Source of the DNA: a virus | IMG/VR virus record: IMGVR_UViG_3300027749_000273 | Span: 1 to 36,253 of that record | Strand: one strand, 5' to 3' | Length of the DNA stretch: 36,253 nucleotides | Shown: piece after piece, positions 23,678 through 30,837 of the stretch | How the letters are laid out: each line of letters opens with the position of its first letter | How positions within the stretch are numbered: the stretch's first letter is position 1 | The notes under the pieces: generated by a model | Database searches by the model: none | What the model saw: the letters and a program-made list of their open reading frames with translations, nothing else | What the model was told of the DNA's origin: nothing | Program-made: the position numbers and the translations under genes

Positions 23678-24562
23678 TTAGCAAGTTGTTACTGTCTCTC
23701 CCCCCACTAAGTAGAAGTCTTGCACAGTTACTCCCTTTATCTCGGTATCAAACCTAATGCCTACATGGTCTATCGCTTGCGTAGGGTCTACGATCTTTAG
23801 CATAGTTATCTTCTCCTGATAGTTAGTCGGTAGGTCGTAGGTACTAGTATGTTCTGTTACTTCATTAGTACTAAGGTCTAGCATATGAAGAGTACCATCT
23901 TTCTCTATTCGTATCATGACGCCATACAGATTTTCTGCACTGCTTGCGACATTTCTACAAATGGTCATTGTGTCGCCGATACTCTGCCAGTTATCAGGTA
24001 ACTTCGAGAGAATATCATTCTGCAATGGCATAGCGCCATTACGCGCAACATCAACTATGTACGCTAGCACTTCCTCTTGGCATCTACCTAACGCGCGTTC
24101 GACTTCATACCCAGCGTGCCTTTTAACGCTAGTGATCTCACTAACCATTTCGTCGTAAAACTTTTTAGCCCATTTGTCATTGGGCGTTTTAGTAAACATC
24201 TCTACGCCAAGTTTGATAGCATTCTTTATATGTCGCGTTGACTTAGCGCTGCGGTTACCTCTCCGACTCCGTGCTAGTCTAATACGATCAGACTCGATAG
24301 AATAGATTACAAACTTACCATCTGCATCTTCTTCTTCGTTTACCTCTACGCTACCGACTGGCTCGTATCCGTTGAATACTATCGCCTTGCTAACACCCAT
24401 CTCAATCCTACCCTCTTCGTCGGTTTCGGCGAACCGCCACTTCTTAGAATAGGCTTCGAATGTAAGTGTGGGTATCTTGAGATACAGATCGTTAAGTATC
24501 TGCTCTAGTTTGGGTGCTAGTGGTGATGCCTTGTTTTCAAACTTCTTAAAGTCCATTTGCAT
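23678..24562 (-). CDS. Unknown early protein, last gene of the MoxR operon
   Basis: 294 aa, with AAGGA before ATG. The middle has a basic helix (RIRLARSRRGNRSAKSTRHI) then TPNDKWAKKFYDEMVSEI. The C-terminal third looks beta-rich (YGVMIRIEKDGTLHMLDLS, IRFDTEIKGVTVQDFYLVGG). No family is recognised. Its place 11 bp after the DUF3150-like gene and before the tandem terminators suggests it works with the MoxR-VWA module. Confidence 0.8.
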   Translation of the reverse strand: MQMDFKKFENKASPLAPKLEQILNDLYLKIPTLTFEAYSKKWRFAETDEEGRIEMGVSKAIVFNGYEPVGSVEVNEEEDADGKFVIYSIESDRIRLARSRRGNRSAKSTRHIKNAIKLGVEMFTKTPNDKWAKKFYDEMVSEITSVKRHAGYEVERALGRCQEEVLAYIVDVARNGAMPLQNDILSKLPDNWQSIGDTMTICRNVASSAENLYGVMIRIEKDGTLHMLDLSTNEVTEHTSTYDLPTNYQEKITMLKIVDPTQAIDHVGIRFDTEIKGVTVQDFYLVGGETVTTC

Positions 24563-24573
24563 ATGTTGTTTCC

Positions 24574-25446
24574 TTACCAGTTAAATTTGTTAATGATCTC
24601 GTCGACTTTCTGCTTCACGCTCTCACGCACATAGTCGCTTTCTTTCAACACATCAATGTCGGTGTTTGATATCACCGCTTCAAGATCGCGTCTTGCTTGC
24701 TCTAACTTAGGGTCTTGCGTAATGTTTAGTCTCGCCAGCAACCCTACCAATTCTCGGGCATTTGTTATCAGAGTACCGTGAAATACTTTTCGTTTCCCAC
24801 CCTCGTCGCTAGATAAACGCTCGCTCATATGTTTGAGACATTCATATAGTCTCTCCCACACATCACGCATCGCAGTGCCTAGTCTCTCGTTGAACTGACT
24901 TTCATAGTGTTGCATCAACTCGGCTTTGGCTTGCTCACCTATGTCGACTCGGAAATCCCCTGATGTTGGCAAAGGGGATATGGTATAAGAGTAGTTAAAC
25001 TTCGATCTAATCTTGTCTGGTTCAGGGTACTCATCACGATCGAATAGATCACCAAGTTGAAATGCCATTGCCGATATCAGCGTAGGGTAAACAGAATCAA
25101 ATGTATCCACCAGTTTGTAGAACTCATTCTTACGATTGTCTAACTCACGCTTGTATCCACCATTGAACAGATTCTCCATAGTTACTATTCGCGGTCCGCT
25201 ATCTGACCAAGGCACAGTCTGCTTGTTGTTCCACAACCTAGTGTTCGCGGCGTACTTAAGTATTCCATCTAGGTGTGGATTACCTGCTAGCAAATGCTTG
25301 TGATAATTACCCGCTCTCCCTTTGGTGTTCTTAGCGACATCGACTTCTTCAGAAACTTTCTTATCTAGTTTCCTTGCAGTCCAACAGGAGATGTTTAACT
25401 CTACCAACATACTTGATGTTGCAATTCCGATTGATTCGTAAGACAT
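24574..25446 (-). CDS. DUF3150-like partner of the MoxR-VWA module
   Basis: 290 aa. The N-terminus (SMLVELNISCWTARKLDKKVSEEV) and mostly helical body fit DUF3150, a domain known beside MoxR ATPases and CobT/VWA proteins in phages; the match is from memory of the pattern, not a search. The gene starts 2 bp after the CopG-like gene. It contains no catalytic motif that I can see, so an adaptor or substrate role in the chaperone-like complex is inferred. Copy F of the dispersed palindrome covers its first codons. Confidence 0.6.
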   Translation of the reverse strand: MSYESIGIATSSMLVELNISCWTARKLDKKVSEEVDVAKNTKGRAGNYHKHLLAGNPHLDGILKYAANTRLWNNKQTVPWSDSGPRIVTMENLFNGGYKRELDNRKNEFYKLVDTFDSVYPTLISAMAFQLGDLFDRDEYPEPDKIRSKFNYSYTISPLPTSGDFRVDIGEQAKAELMQHYESQFNERLGTAMRDVWERLYECLKHMSERLSSDEGGKRKVFHGTLITNARELVGLLARLNITQDPKLEQARRDLEAVISNTDIDVLKESDYVRESVKQKVDEIINKFNW

Positions 25447-25468
25447 ATCTAGGCTTCCTCAGTTTGTC
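25442..25468 (-). promoter_or_regulatory. Dispersed 27-bp palindrome, copy F
   Basis: GACA-N3-CTAG-N5-CTCA-N3-TGTC in + strand reading; the most diverged copy. It spans the end of the CopG-like gene and the first codons of the DUF3150-like gene. Confidence 0.5.
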
Positions 25469-25637
25469 CGTTGGTGTCGGGCGTTGATTTTTGGGTTTCT
25501 TTGGTTATCAAGTGTTCCACGATTTGCGTTACGCTCGGCTCGAAACCTAGCGTACGCTCTAGTTCACTCTGTAATATCTTTAGTTTCTTTCCTGCATCAG
25601 CACTAATACTGATGCCCAATCGCTTAGGCTTATCCAT
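25449..25637 (-). CDS. CopG/ribbon-helix-helix-like small protein
   Basis: 62 aa, with AAGGAGG before the ATG, the strongest ribosome site in this operon. GISISADAGKKLKILQSELE followed by SVTQIVEHLITK resembles the strand-helix-helix of ribbon-helix-helix regulators; the tail is polar and disordered. It may be a regulator of the early operon, or a small component of the MoxR module. The call is tentative. Confidence 0.6.
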   Translation of the reverse strand: MDKPKRLGISISADAGKKLKILQSELERTLGFEPSVTQIVEHLITKETQKSTPDTNGQTEEA

Positions 25638-25646
25638 ATATCCTCC

Positions 25647-26915
25647 TTACTCTACTAACACACATTTACCGACAGTAGGAACAAAGTCCTTGTTGCCTAT
25701 CACACACCACAAGACTGGCGCGTTGGTCTTAGACCAATCACCACACCCGCCATAAAAATACCCATCTGTGAGCATTACTGTGCATTGCGCATCTATGGCT
25801 TCATCGACCATAAACTTTGGTACACACTCAGGTTGAGTACCGCCCCCTCCCTTCGGTTTAGTTGAATGAATAATGTTTGCTACTTCGCTGTCACGATAAG
25901 TTTCACGGCTTGCTACATGGCTATCCCAATAAAGCAACTCAATACACTCGGGATTAACATCATTTGCAACAGATACGACTTCTGACAAGAATGCGTTTAG
26001 CAACTCGCCTTCTATCGAACCTGACGCATCTGTGCCTATCACGATAGTCTTTGCTTTGTGTGACTCTGCGCTAGGCATGATAATCCCGTTTGCTAAGTAG
26101 CGACGATTTGGTTTGCGCCATGTAGATTGATCGCCACCTCGCGTAGACACCTTGATGAACTCACGCATGGCTTCCTTCCAATCTACTTTGGGGTGTAGAA
26201 GATCACCGATACCGCGAGGGATATTGCCCTTCATCTTCCCTGCTAGGATAGAACCTTCGCGCAAAGCAGAATCGATCTCACGGCTTAGTTCTTCTTTCTC
26301 TTCTTGGGTCATCTCTCTTGCGTTATCCCAGTCATGCTCGTCGAGACATTCTGAGGATTCCTCATTTTGTCCTTGGTCGTGACCGTTTCCGCCCCCTTCA
26401 GAAGTTGTACCGCCGTTGCTTTCCTTACCCTTGCCAGTACCCTTGCGTGGCTTACCGCCTTTCCCTTCCTTCTTAAGAATGTCGTACACTTGCTTGGTAT
26501 CCATCCCACGGAACCGCTCATCTAGGCAACCCATAAGTTCGCCGTCCTGATCTCTTGGCATGGATACATCTTCGCCATATGGGTCGGCGTCTTGTATCTC
26601 CAAGTTAATAACAAAGTCCATAGCGACATTGGTGAGGTGTTGATCTTCTTTTGCCAACGCTTGCCATACCGTCATATGACGATACGCTTTGTGCATTGCT
26701 TCATGCACTATTAAGAAAGCAAGTTGCTTGTCGTTCAACGAATCAACGAACCCTCGCCCATAAGTTACATCTCTGCCGTTGGTGTAAGCAGTATTTATTT
26801 CTTCGTCGACTGTTACTTTGCCTACCATAAACACGCCTGAGAAGAGACAGAATCTCTTGCTCTGCATCAACGACACATGGGCGCGTTGTATCCTTTGCTC
26901 TGCTGTTAATTTCAT
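25647..26915 (-). CDS. VWA-domain protein with N-terminal zincin-like region (DUF2201 type)
   Basis: 422 aa from ATG at 26915 (GGAAG 3-4 nt upstream); an earlier in-frame non-ATG start is unlikely. N-terminal HEAMHKAYRH (H71, E72, H75, H80) is the zincin-like motif of DUF2201 N-terminal regions. A Gly/Asn/Glu-rich linker follows (about residues 150-200). The C-terminal von Willebrand A domain has a metal-ion adhesion site DASGS (D296, S298, S300), later T in GGGTQ, and D in MLTDGYF. VWA proteins of this type pair with MoxR ATPases, here the gene just upstream. Dispersed palindrome copy C lies in the linker-coding part. Confidence 0.85.
   Translation of the reverse strand: MKLTAEQRIQRAHVSLMQSKRFCLFSGVFMVGKVTVDEEINTAYTNGRDVTYGRGFVDSLNDKQLAFLIVHEAMHKAYRHMTVWQALAKEDQHLTNVAMDFVINLEIQDADPYGEDVSMPRDQDGELMGCLDERFRGMDTKQVYDILKKEGKGGKPRKGTGKGKESNGGTTSEGGGNGHDQGQNEESSECLDEHDWDNAREMTQEEKEELSREIDSALREGSILAGKMKGNIPRGIGDLLHPKVDWKEAMREFIKVSTRGGDQSTWRKPNRRYLANGIIMPSAESHKAKTIVIGTDASGSIEGELLNAFLSEVVSVANDVNPECIELLYWDSHVASRETYRDSEVANIIHSTKPKGGGGTQPECVPKFMVDEAIDAQCTVMLTDGYFYGGCGDWSKTNAPVLWCVIGNKDFVPTVGKCVLVE
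26345..26371 (-). promoter_or_regulatory. Dispersed 27-bp palindrome, copy C
   Basis: GACA-N3-TGAG-N5-CTCA-N3-TGTC in + strand reading, half-sites match at 8 of 11 positions. It lies inside the VWA gene where the protein is a low-complexity linker. Confidence 0.65.
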
Positions 26916-26925
26916 ATGCTTCCTT

Positions 26926-28017
26926 TCAGAATAAGTATTGGTTGTCGCGCATCCAAGTAACGAACGCACCGCTCGTCATAAGGATTTGTTTCTTCTCGGG
27001 GTGCTTGCTCGTAGACAAACAGAATACGGATTGAAGTTCTTTCGGTGTACGCTTTAAGTATTCAAACCACTTGCTTATGTTGTTACGATCTATCCGTTGC
27101 ATAGCACCGAATGCCATAATGCTTAGCGCTGCGGGCGAACTCGGTAACTTACAACCTTTTGGATCGTCGATTACTTCTTGCCATGTTGGTAACGAATCAG
27201 CAACTTCTACATACGCAACCATGTCTCGCGCACCGCTCTCACCTATCGTGCCTGACAAACCTGCTATCAAAGCATTACGGCTTATGCGGTTGCGGTTAGC
27301 AATGATGTTGCTCGCTCTCGCCAATGATCGTGGAGACACGAACGATCTCTGTGGAATCTTTGGGTTGAAGATGTATGGGTTGTCGGCTTGGCTCGGGTCT
27401 TTGTATGATGCTAGTGCGTGCGGGTATGCTTTCACCCATGCAACAACCTCGGCTTGGATACCGTGGTTCAAAGCCCATAAGCCCCAAGAGTCGTCGTCAA
27501 CAGTGCCGTCGGCGTTGAACCCTGCGTGTGGTTTCTTAACTGGGTAGATAGTTAGTCGGTTTATCGAATGCGCTTTTAGCATATCGCCTACACCATCAGT
27601 CGCGTTGTTACCAGTTGTCACTACGATACTATCAGGGTGCAAATCAAATCCGCCGATCCGCCTTTCATTAAGTAGTGGGTGCAACATATGTTGTACCGCC
27701 ATGCTCGACGGCTTGGTAAACTCGTCGATGAATACAACCATTGGTTCTTTCTTATGGAAACCCCAATACTCGTTGGGATACAGACTCGTTGTCTTGGTTG
27801 CGTGGTCGGGCATTGGGATACCAATGTCACCTAGTTCTGTGTTAGGCGTATCAATGAATACCCCTTTGTAACCTAGTCTTGCTACGATACTCTCAAACAT
27901 TGCAGTCTTGCCAATTCCAGGTTCGCCCACTAGATGAATAGTGTTCTTGCTACCGAACGAAATGATTGCTTCCTCTGCTTCTTTCAGAGTGACTTCGGTG
28001 TTCATGCGTACTTCCAT
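26926..28017 (-). CDS. MoxR-family AAA+ ATPase
   Basis: 363 aa. Walker A GEPGIGKTA (K37), Walker B VVFIDEF (D98, E99), and sensor 1 VVTTGNNAT (N137-N138) with the MoxR-typical MLHPLLNERR helix before it. Start at 28017 has AAGGAAG upstream; ATG at 28005 with GGAAG is equally possible. MoxR ATPases act with VWA proteins as chaperones that activate or assemble protein complexes; the VWA partner is encoded 10 bp downstream. The phage client is unknown: host enzyme, virion part and replication complex are all possible. Confidence 0.92.
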   Translation of the reverse strand: MEVRMNTEVTLKEAEEAIISFGSKNTIHLVGEPGIGKTAMFESIVARLGYKGVFIDTPNTELGDIGIPMPDHATKTTSLYPNEYWGFHKKEPMVVFIDEFTKPSSMAVQHMLHPLLNERRIGGFDLHPDSIVVTTGNNATDGVGDMLKAHSINRLTIYPVKKPHAGFNADGTVDDDSWGLWALNHGIQAEVVAWVKAYPHALASYKDPSQADNPYIFNPKIPQRSFVSPRSLARASNIIANRNRISRNALIAGLSGTIGESGARDMVAYVEVADSLPTWQEVIDDPKGCKLPSSPAALSIMAFGAMQRIDRNNISKWFEYLKRTPKELQSVFCLSTSKHPEKKQILMTSGAFVTWMRDNQYLF

Positions 28018-28056
28018 TTGATTTCTTCCTTAAGAGTTTTAAATAGTATTTTGTTG

Positions 28057-28083
28057 GACAATCTGAGCATTACTCAATTTGTC
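28057..28083 (-). promoter_or_regulatory. Dispersed 27-bp palindrome, copy D
   Basis: GACA-N3-TGAG-N5-CTCA-N3-TGTC, the most symmetric copy (9 of 11 half-site positions agree). It covers the last codons and stop of the 319-aa gene and the spacer before the MoxR gene. Confidence 0.7.
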
Positions 28084-29033
28084 TGTATGGTTACTAGGTA
28101 TTGGGCGTTCTTGTCTCTGACTGCTTTGCGTTTAGTGACCTCCGTTCTTTCAAATAAATCATTTGCAAATTCAAACTTGATTACCTTGTCAAACCAACGA
28201 TTGAATTGCCCCTTGCTACAAACCCAGTTGGATTGATTCCCCCCGTAGACATAGTGATAGTCTCCCGCGCATCTTGTTGCGTAGTGAGTCAACTCGTAGA
28301 ACATCAGCAACTGTGCGCTGTTATCTTTGTTTGCTATCGCGTTATCGACACTGCATAAGAAGTCGTCTCTGGCTTGTGCGTTACGCTTGTCGTATGTAGT
28401 CCATGTACGCGAGTTAGTCGATACATGCCACATCTCAGGCGTTGGGGTTTCAACCGACACATCTCCCTTGAACTCCTTGGTCAATGACAAGACTTGATTT
28501 ACATAGTCGGTGAACGGCTTATACTTCTCGCGTATGGCTTTGAGTATGTTCTTCTTGGGTGTCCAAACAGTCTCAAGCGTCGATTCGATCGGCTCGTCAC
28601 CTAGCGCGTTAACAGTTACGCCCTTGTCGCTTATATAGTGCAAGCCGTCATGCCTGTCTACATAGTATAGTTTCAAGTGCTTGCGTAATATATGAACTAC
28701 GCCTGTCTCCAATAGCAGTTCTTGCATAGTCTGTGCCGTACTGATCGAGTCGTACGCACCACCACAAAAGAATATGCGCCCATCAGAGTAATACTTCATG
28801 ATTACAGTGTCGTAGTGGGTGACGCTTACGGTGTTGTCGGCATCTTTGGATATACGCAGTCTGCCATAGCGACGATTAGCCCCAAGCGGCCGTTCGCCCT
28901 TGAACTTACCCTTGATGAACGGCTTTGTATTCTCGTAGTGAGCGAGCGCGTTCTTGTGTGTGGATAAGTTTTGCGGTAAGCCGTCAGCCATGCGCGACCA
29001 CCCTCGTGCAAAGTGTTGGTGTGTCATCTCCAT
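28074..29033 (-). CDS. Unknown early phage protein (319 aa)
   Basis: Starts at ATG 29033 (AGGA with an 8-nt spacer). It has an N-terminal segment with FARGWSRMADGLP, a beta-rich part (GRLRISKDADNTVSVTHYDT, DGRIFFCGGAYDSISTAQ) reminiscent of a small sheet domain, and a helical C-terminus with RTWTTYDKRNAQARDD. I have seen this kind of protein next to MoxR genes in phages but know no activity. No nuclease or ATPase motif is visible. Confidence 0.82.
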   Translation of the reverse strand: MEMTHQHFARGWSRMADGLPQNLSTHKNALAHYENTKPFIKGKFKGERPLGANRRYGRLRISKDADNTVSVTHYDTVIMKYYSDGRIFFCGGAYDSISTAQTMQELLLETGVVHILRKHLKLYYVDRHDGLHYISDKGVTVNALGDEPIESTLETVWTPKKNILKAIREKYKPFTDYVNQVLSLTKEFKGDVSVETPTPEMWHVSTNSRTWTTYDKRNAQARDDFLCSVDNAIANKDNSAQLLMFYELTHYATRCAGDYHYVYGGNQSNWVCSKGQFNRWFDKVIKFEFANDLFERTEVTKRKAVRDKNAQYLVTIQTN

Positions 29034-29044
29034 ATGATTAGTCC

Positions 29045-29407
29045 TTATGCTCTCTCGTAGCCGTGGGTTGTAAAGTAGAACTTGCCGTTGTAGATGCTGT
29101 TCAAGCGGTTGCGCATATCCCGCATACCAACTGTCGCACTGAGATATAACTTGTGTACCTCGGTCAACTGTTCTGCGGTAGAGTCGGCGTTGCGCATTAA
29201 CTTAAGTGTTGTTGTCTCCATATCACGATAGTGATTAGTTATTTCTTTCCATGTTTTCAATATGCCGTATACGCTTGGGACATTCTGAGCATTGGTCATT
29301 TTGTCTTTCATTTCTTTTGCTTTCTCAAGTGATCGTGGTTTAATGAAGCGCGTCTCGCGCGTACCCTTGCTTGTGTCATATACAAATACTTCTACGCCTT
29401 CTTGCAT
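29045..29407 (-). CDS. Unknown early protein (120 aa)
   Basis: Start placed at ATG 29407 because TTGGAG lies 6 nt upstream and the previous gene stops 1 bp before; the in-frame ATG at 29446 would overlap 38 bp. MQEGVEVFVYDTSKGTRETR begins a short strand pair; the rest is helical (ITNHYRDMETTTLKLMRNAD). The segment KDKMTNAQNVPS is encoded by dispersed palindrome copy B and recurs almost unchanged in the zinc-binding protein at 29921-30184. Function unknown. Confidence 0.75.
   Translation of the reverse strand: MQEGVEVFVYDTSKGTRETRFIKPRSLEKAKEMKDKMTNAQNVPSVYGILKTWKEITNHYRDMETTTLKLMRNADSTAEQLTEVHKLYLSATVGMRDMRNRLNSIYNGKFYFTTHGYERA
29279..29305 (-). promoter_or_regulatory. Dispersed 27-bp palindrome, copy B
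   Basis: GACA-N3-TGAG-N6-TCA-N3-TGTC, inside the 120-aa gene. It differs from copy A by three bases in 27. Confidence 0.65.
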
Positions 29408-29408
29408 T

Positions 29409-29678
29409 TCATTCTCCAATCGTTGTAATTTGGTTAAATTGGTCATAGTTTTCTAACTCCCTTGCGTGTTGTTGATACTGTGCTTCTTCGAGTAGCGCGA
29501 TATCCGCTTCTTCCTCATTGCTCTCTATTACGATACCGAGAGTCTCCATTGCTTCGATCAGCGCGATATGCACATCTTCAAAGAACATTGATTGATAGTC
29601 TGCGGGGTTCATTAAGAACTTGCGCACATCTTCCTCTACTGCCAATAGCAGTTTGCTAGCCTTGTCAAAGTCAGTCAT
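29409..29678 (-). CDS. Acidic hypothetical protein (89 aa)
   Basis: GGAGGG before the ATG. Strongly acidic and helical (DKASKLLLAVEEDVRKFL, FEDVHIALIEAMETLGIVI, EEEADIALLEEAQYQQ). Such small acidic early proteins can be DNA mimics or inhibitors of host enzymes, but no specific family is recognised. It overlaps the 26-aa membrane peptide by 8 bp. Confidence 0.78.
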   Translation of the reverse strand: MTDFDKASKLLLAVEEDVRKFLMNPADYQSMFFEDVHIALIEAMETLGIVIESNEEEADIALLEEAQYQQHARELENYDQFNQITTIGE

Positions 29679-29751
29679 CTAAACCCTCCACCCATGTAAT
29701 TACAAATACATACAAAAATAAGACAAACGCAACAGTCTGCCCCCAAGTCAT
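29671..29751 (-). CDS. 26-aa membrane peptide
   Basis: ATG at 29751 with GAGGAGG just 4-5 nt upstream. MTWGQTVAFVLFLYVFVIT is one transmembrane helix, ending WVEGLDD. It starts in an ATGA overlap with the 58-aa gene and overlaps the next gene by 8 bp. Confidence 0.65.
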   Translation of the reverse strand: MTWGQTVAFVLFLYVFVITWVEGLDD

Positions 29752-29924
29752 GCTTCCTCCTCGTTGTAGTCAAGAATCTCTGTGAGCATATGCCCTGCCC
29801 ACACGCCAGCCAAGATCAAAGCGAGTCGGTGCAAACCACCATCACCCGACCAACCCAGTAATAAAAAGCCGTTCATGAAACAGCAACCGATAACCCAATA
29901 TGCGGGACTTTGTTTGTTGTTCAT
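29748..29924 (-). CDS. 58-aa two-helix membrane protein
   Basis: ATG at 29924 in an ATGA overlap with the zinc-binding gene, GAGAG/AGCA upstream. Two hydrophobic segments: YWVIGCCFMNGFLLLGW and LALILAGVWAGHMLTEIL, separated by SGDGGLHR; acidic tail NEEEA. Short loop and two passes resemble small holin or membrane-effector proteins, though early-operon placement argues against lysis. Confidence 0.72.
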   Translation of the reverse strand: MNNKQSPAYWVIGCCFMNGFLLLGWSGDGGLHRLALILAGVWAGHMLTEILDYNEEEA

Positions 29925-30184
29925 ATGCTTGCTCTCTTTGGGTTAGTGTTGCGGAGATCGTCGGCGTTCGTAATTAGTTGGTATGCGCCTTTGGAGTAGG
30001 GTATTGCTACGCACCAACCGAGTCGTTCGTCACGCGCCTTATCTTCTGCGCATGGCTTGCATATGGTGTGTCCGTATGCAGAGCGTTTGTTACCCACGCC
30101 GTTCACATGGCATGAGCGACACCAGTTGTTTCGGTATCTTGGGACATTCTGAGGATTAGTCATTTTGTCGTTGTCTGTGGTCAT
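29921..30184 (-). CDS. Zinc-binding early protein (first gene of early operon)
   Basis: 87 aa from ATG at 30184; AAGGGGA lies about 10 nt upstream. Four cysteines in two CxxC pairs (C22, C25 in WCRSCHVNG; C42, C45 in TICKPCAED) make a zinc ribbon or treble-clef. Residues 7-15 (KMTNPQNVP) are encoded by dispersed palindrome copy A. As the first gene behind the strongest - strand promoter, an early regulator or host-takeover role is likely but unproven. Confidence 0.75.
   Translation of the reverse strand: MTTDNDKMTNPQNVPRYRNNWCRSCHVNGVGNKRSAYGHTICKPCAEDKARDERLGWCVAIPYSKGAYQLITNADDLRNTNPKRASI
30143..30169 (-). promoter_or_regulatory. Dispersed 27-bp palindrome, copy A
   Basis: GACA-N3-TGAG-N6-TCA-N3-TGTC, in the 5' coding part of the zinc-binding gene, 72-98 bp downstream of the -10 of the early promoter, where a bound protein could block elongation. 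Confidence 0.68.
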
Positions 30185-30240
30185 ATTAGGTTTTCCCCTT
30201 GAAAGTAATAAAAAGACACAATCTGCCAAAGCAGGAGGTC

Positions 30241-30269
30241 ATTATATCAGAATAACTATACAAAGTCAA
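30241..30269 (-). promoter_or_regulatory. Consensus early leftward promoter
   Basis: On the - strand: TTGACT (30264-30269), 17-bp spacer, TATAAT (30241-30246) with TGA before it (extended -10). Transcription should start near 30234 and run to the tandem terminators at 23.6 kb. The 5' leader contains a small CTGC-TTTG-GCAG hairpin. Confidence 0.9.
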
Positions 30270-30274
30270 GTGAA

Positions 30275-30660
30275 TGTTCCGTTTTATCGGAGAATGTCGC
30301 GCTAAAAGTAATTGCTAAGTATTACAATGTTCTGTGTTTTTATTAAATTCGAACATTACAAGGAAAAATTCGAACATTATAAGATCGTTGATTTTAAAGG
30401 GTTTTTTCGTTTTCTCTCTCTAAAAAGTAATTATATTATATTATATTGTTCTAAATGTTCTGTTGTTCCGTGTGTTTTAGAGAAACTACACAGTTCCACA
30501 ATCGGGACTTACACTTGCCGAGGAGGTCATGCGATCACAGAATTAGAAAAATGGTTTTTCTCAAAAATGGTCGGAACAATAGAACAATACGGAACATTCC
30601 TTATAAATCAACGACTTACATTGTTCTGTGGTTTTGTATTGTTCTGTGATTTTCAGAACA
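30275..30660. repeat. Dyad-symmetric array of 13 GAACA/TGTTC elements (candidate origin or control region)
   Basis: TGTTC starts at 30275, 30328, 30447, 30456, 30464, 30622 and 30640; GAACA starts at 30351, 30372, 30574, 30582, 30592 and 30656. From 30328 on the order is symmetric: TGTTC, two GAACA, arm, three TGTTC, unique centre (about 30469-30573), three GAACA, arm', two TGTTC, GAACA. The arms are an inverted repeat of about 22 bp with one indel (30378-30400 and 30598-30620, core TCGTTGATTT). The region is AT-rich and no gene is supported. It lies between divergent transcription units, which fits a replication origin with iterons, a partition site or a regulatory switch. Confidence 0.7.
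30345..30383 (+). repeat. Direct repeat with 21-bp period
   Basis: Two 18-bp copies of AAATTCGAACATTAyAAG (30345-30362 and 30366-30383) differing at one base; the period equals two helical turns. Part of the dyad array. Confidence 0.8.
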
Positions 30661-30761
30661 TTAGTCTCCATATTCAAAATTTTTAAACTTAAAACTTAGC
30701 AGTTCGAATCCCTCTCGCGTTGAAATGACCGATCCCTACAAAAAATGTCTTTGAATTACTG

Positions 30762-30788
30762 GACATATTGAGGAAAATTAATTTTGTC
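30762..30788 (+). promoter_or_regulatory. Dispersed 27-bp palindrome, copy E (control region)
   Basis: GACA-N3-TGAG-N6-TAA-N3-TGTC. It is the only copy outside a coding or gene-junction site and lies 50-85 bp upstream of the start of the rightward gene's transcript. Its right half-site provides TTGTCT, a possible -35 (17 bp before TATAAA at 30807-30812). Confidence 0.65.
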
Positions 30789-30837
30789 TTTATTAGGGTT
30801 TATCCCTATAAAATAACTAGGATAATATCGGATTTTG

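Noticed and set aside
30275-30660. GAACA/TGTTC elements as LexA (SOS) boxes
   Set aside because: Known LexA sites need fixed GAAC-N4-GTTC or GTTC-N7-GTTC spacing; the spacings here vary and the large-scale symmetry is not explained.
30312-30686. A 124-codon open frame across the symmetric array
   Set aside because: It has no ATG start with a ribosome site at its beginning, its composition (Phe/Cys/Ile/Lys-rich) reflects AT-rich repeats, and it runs through the inverted arms.
30695-30720. A functional tRNA gene
   Set aside because: Only a T-loop-like sequence is present; acceptor, D and anticodon arms cannot be drawn.
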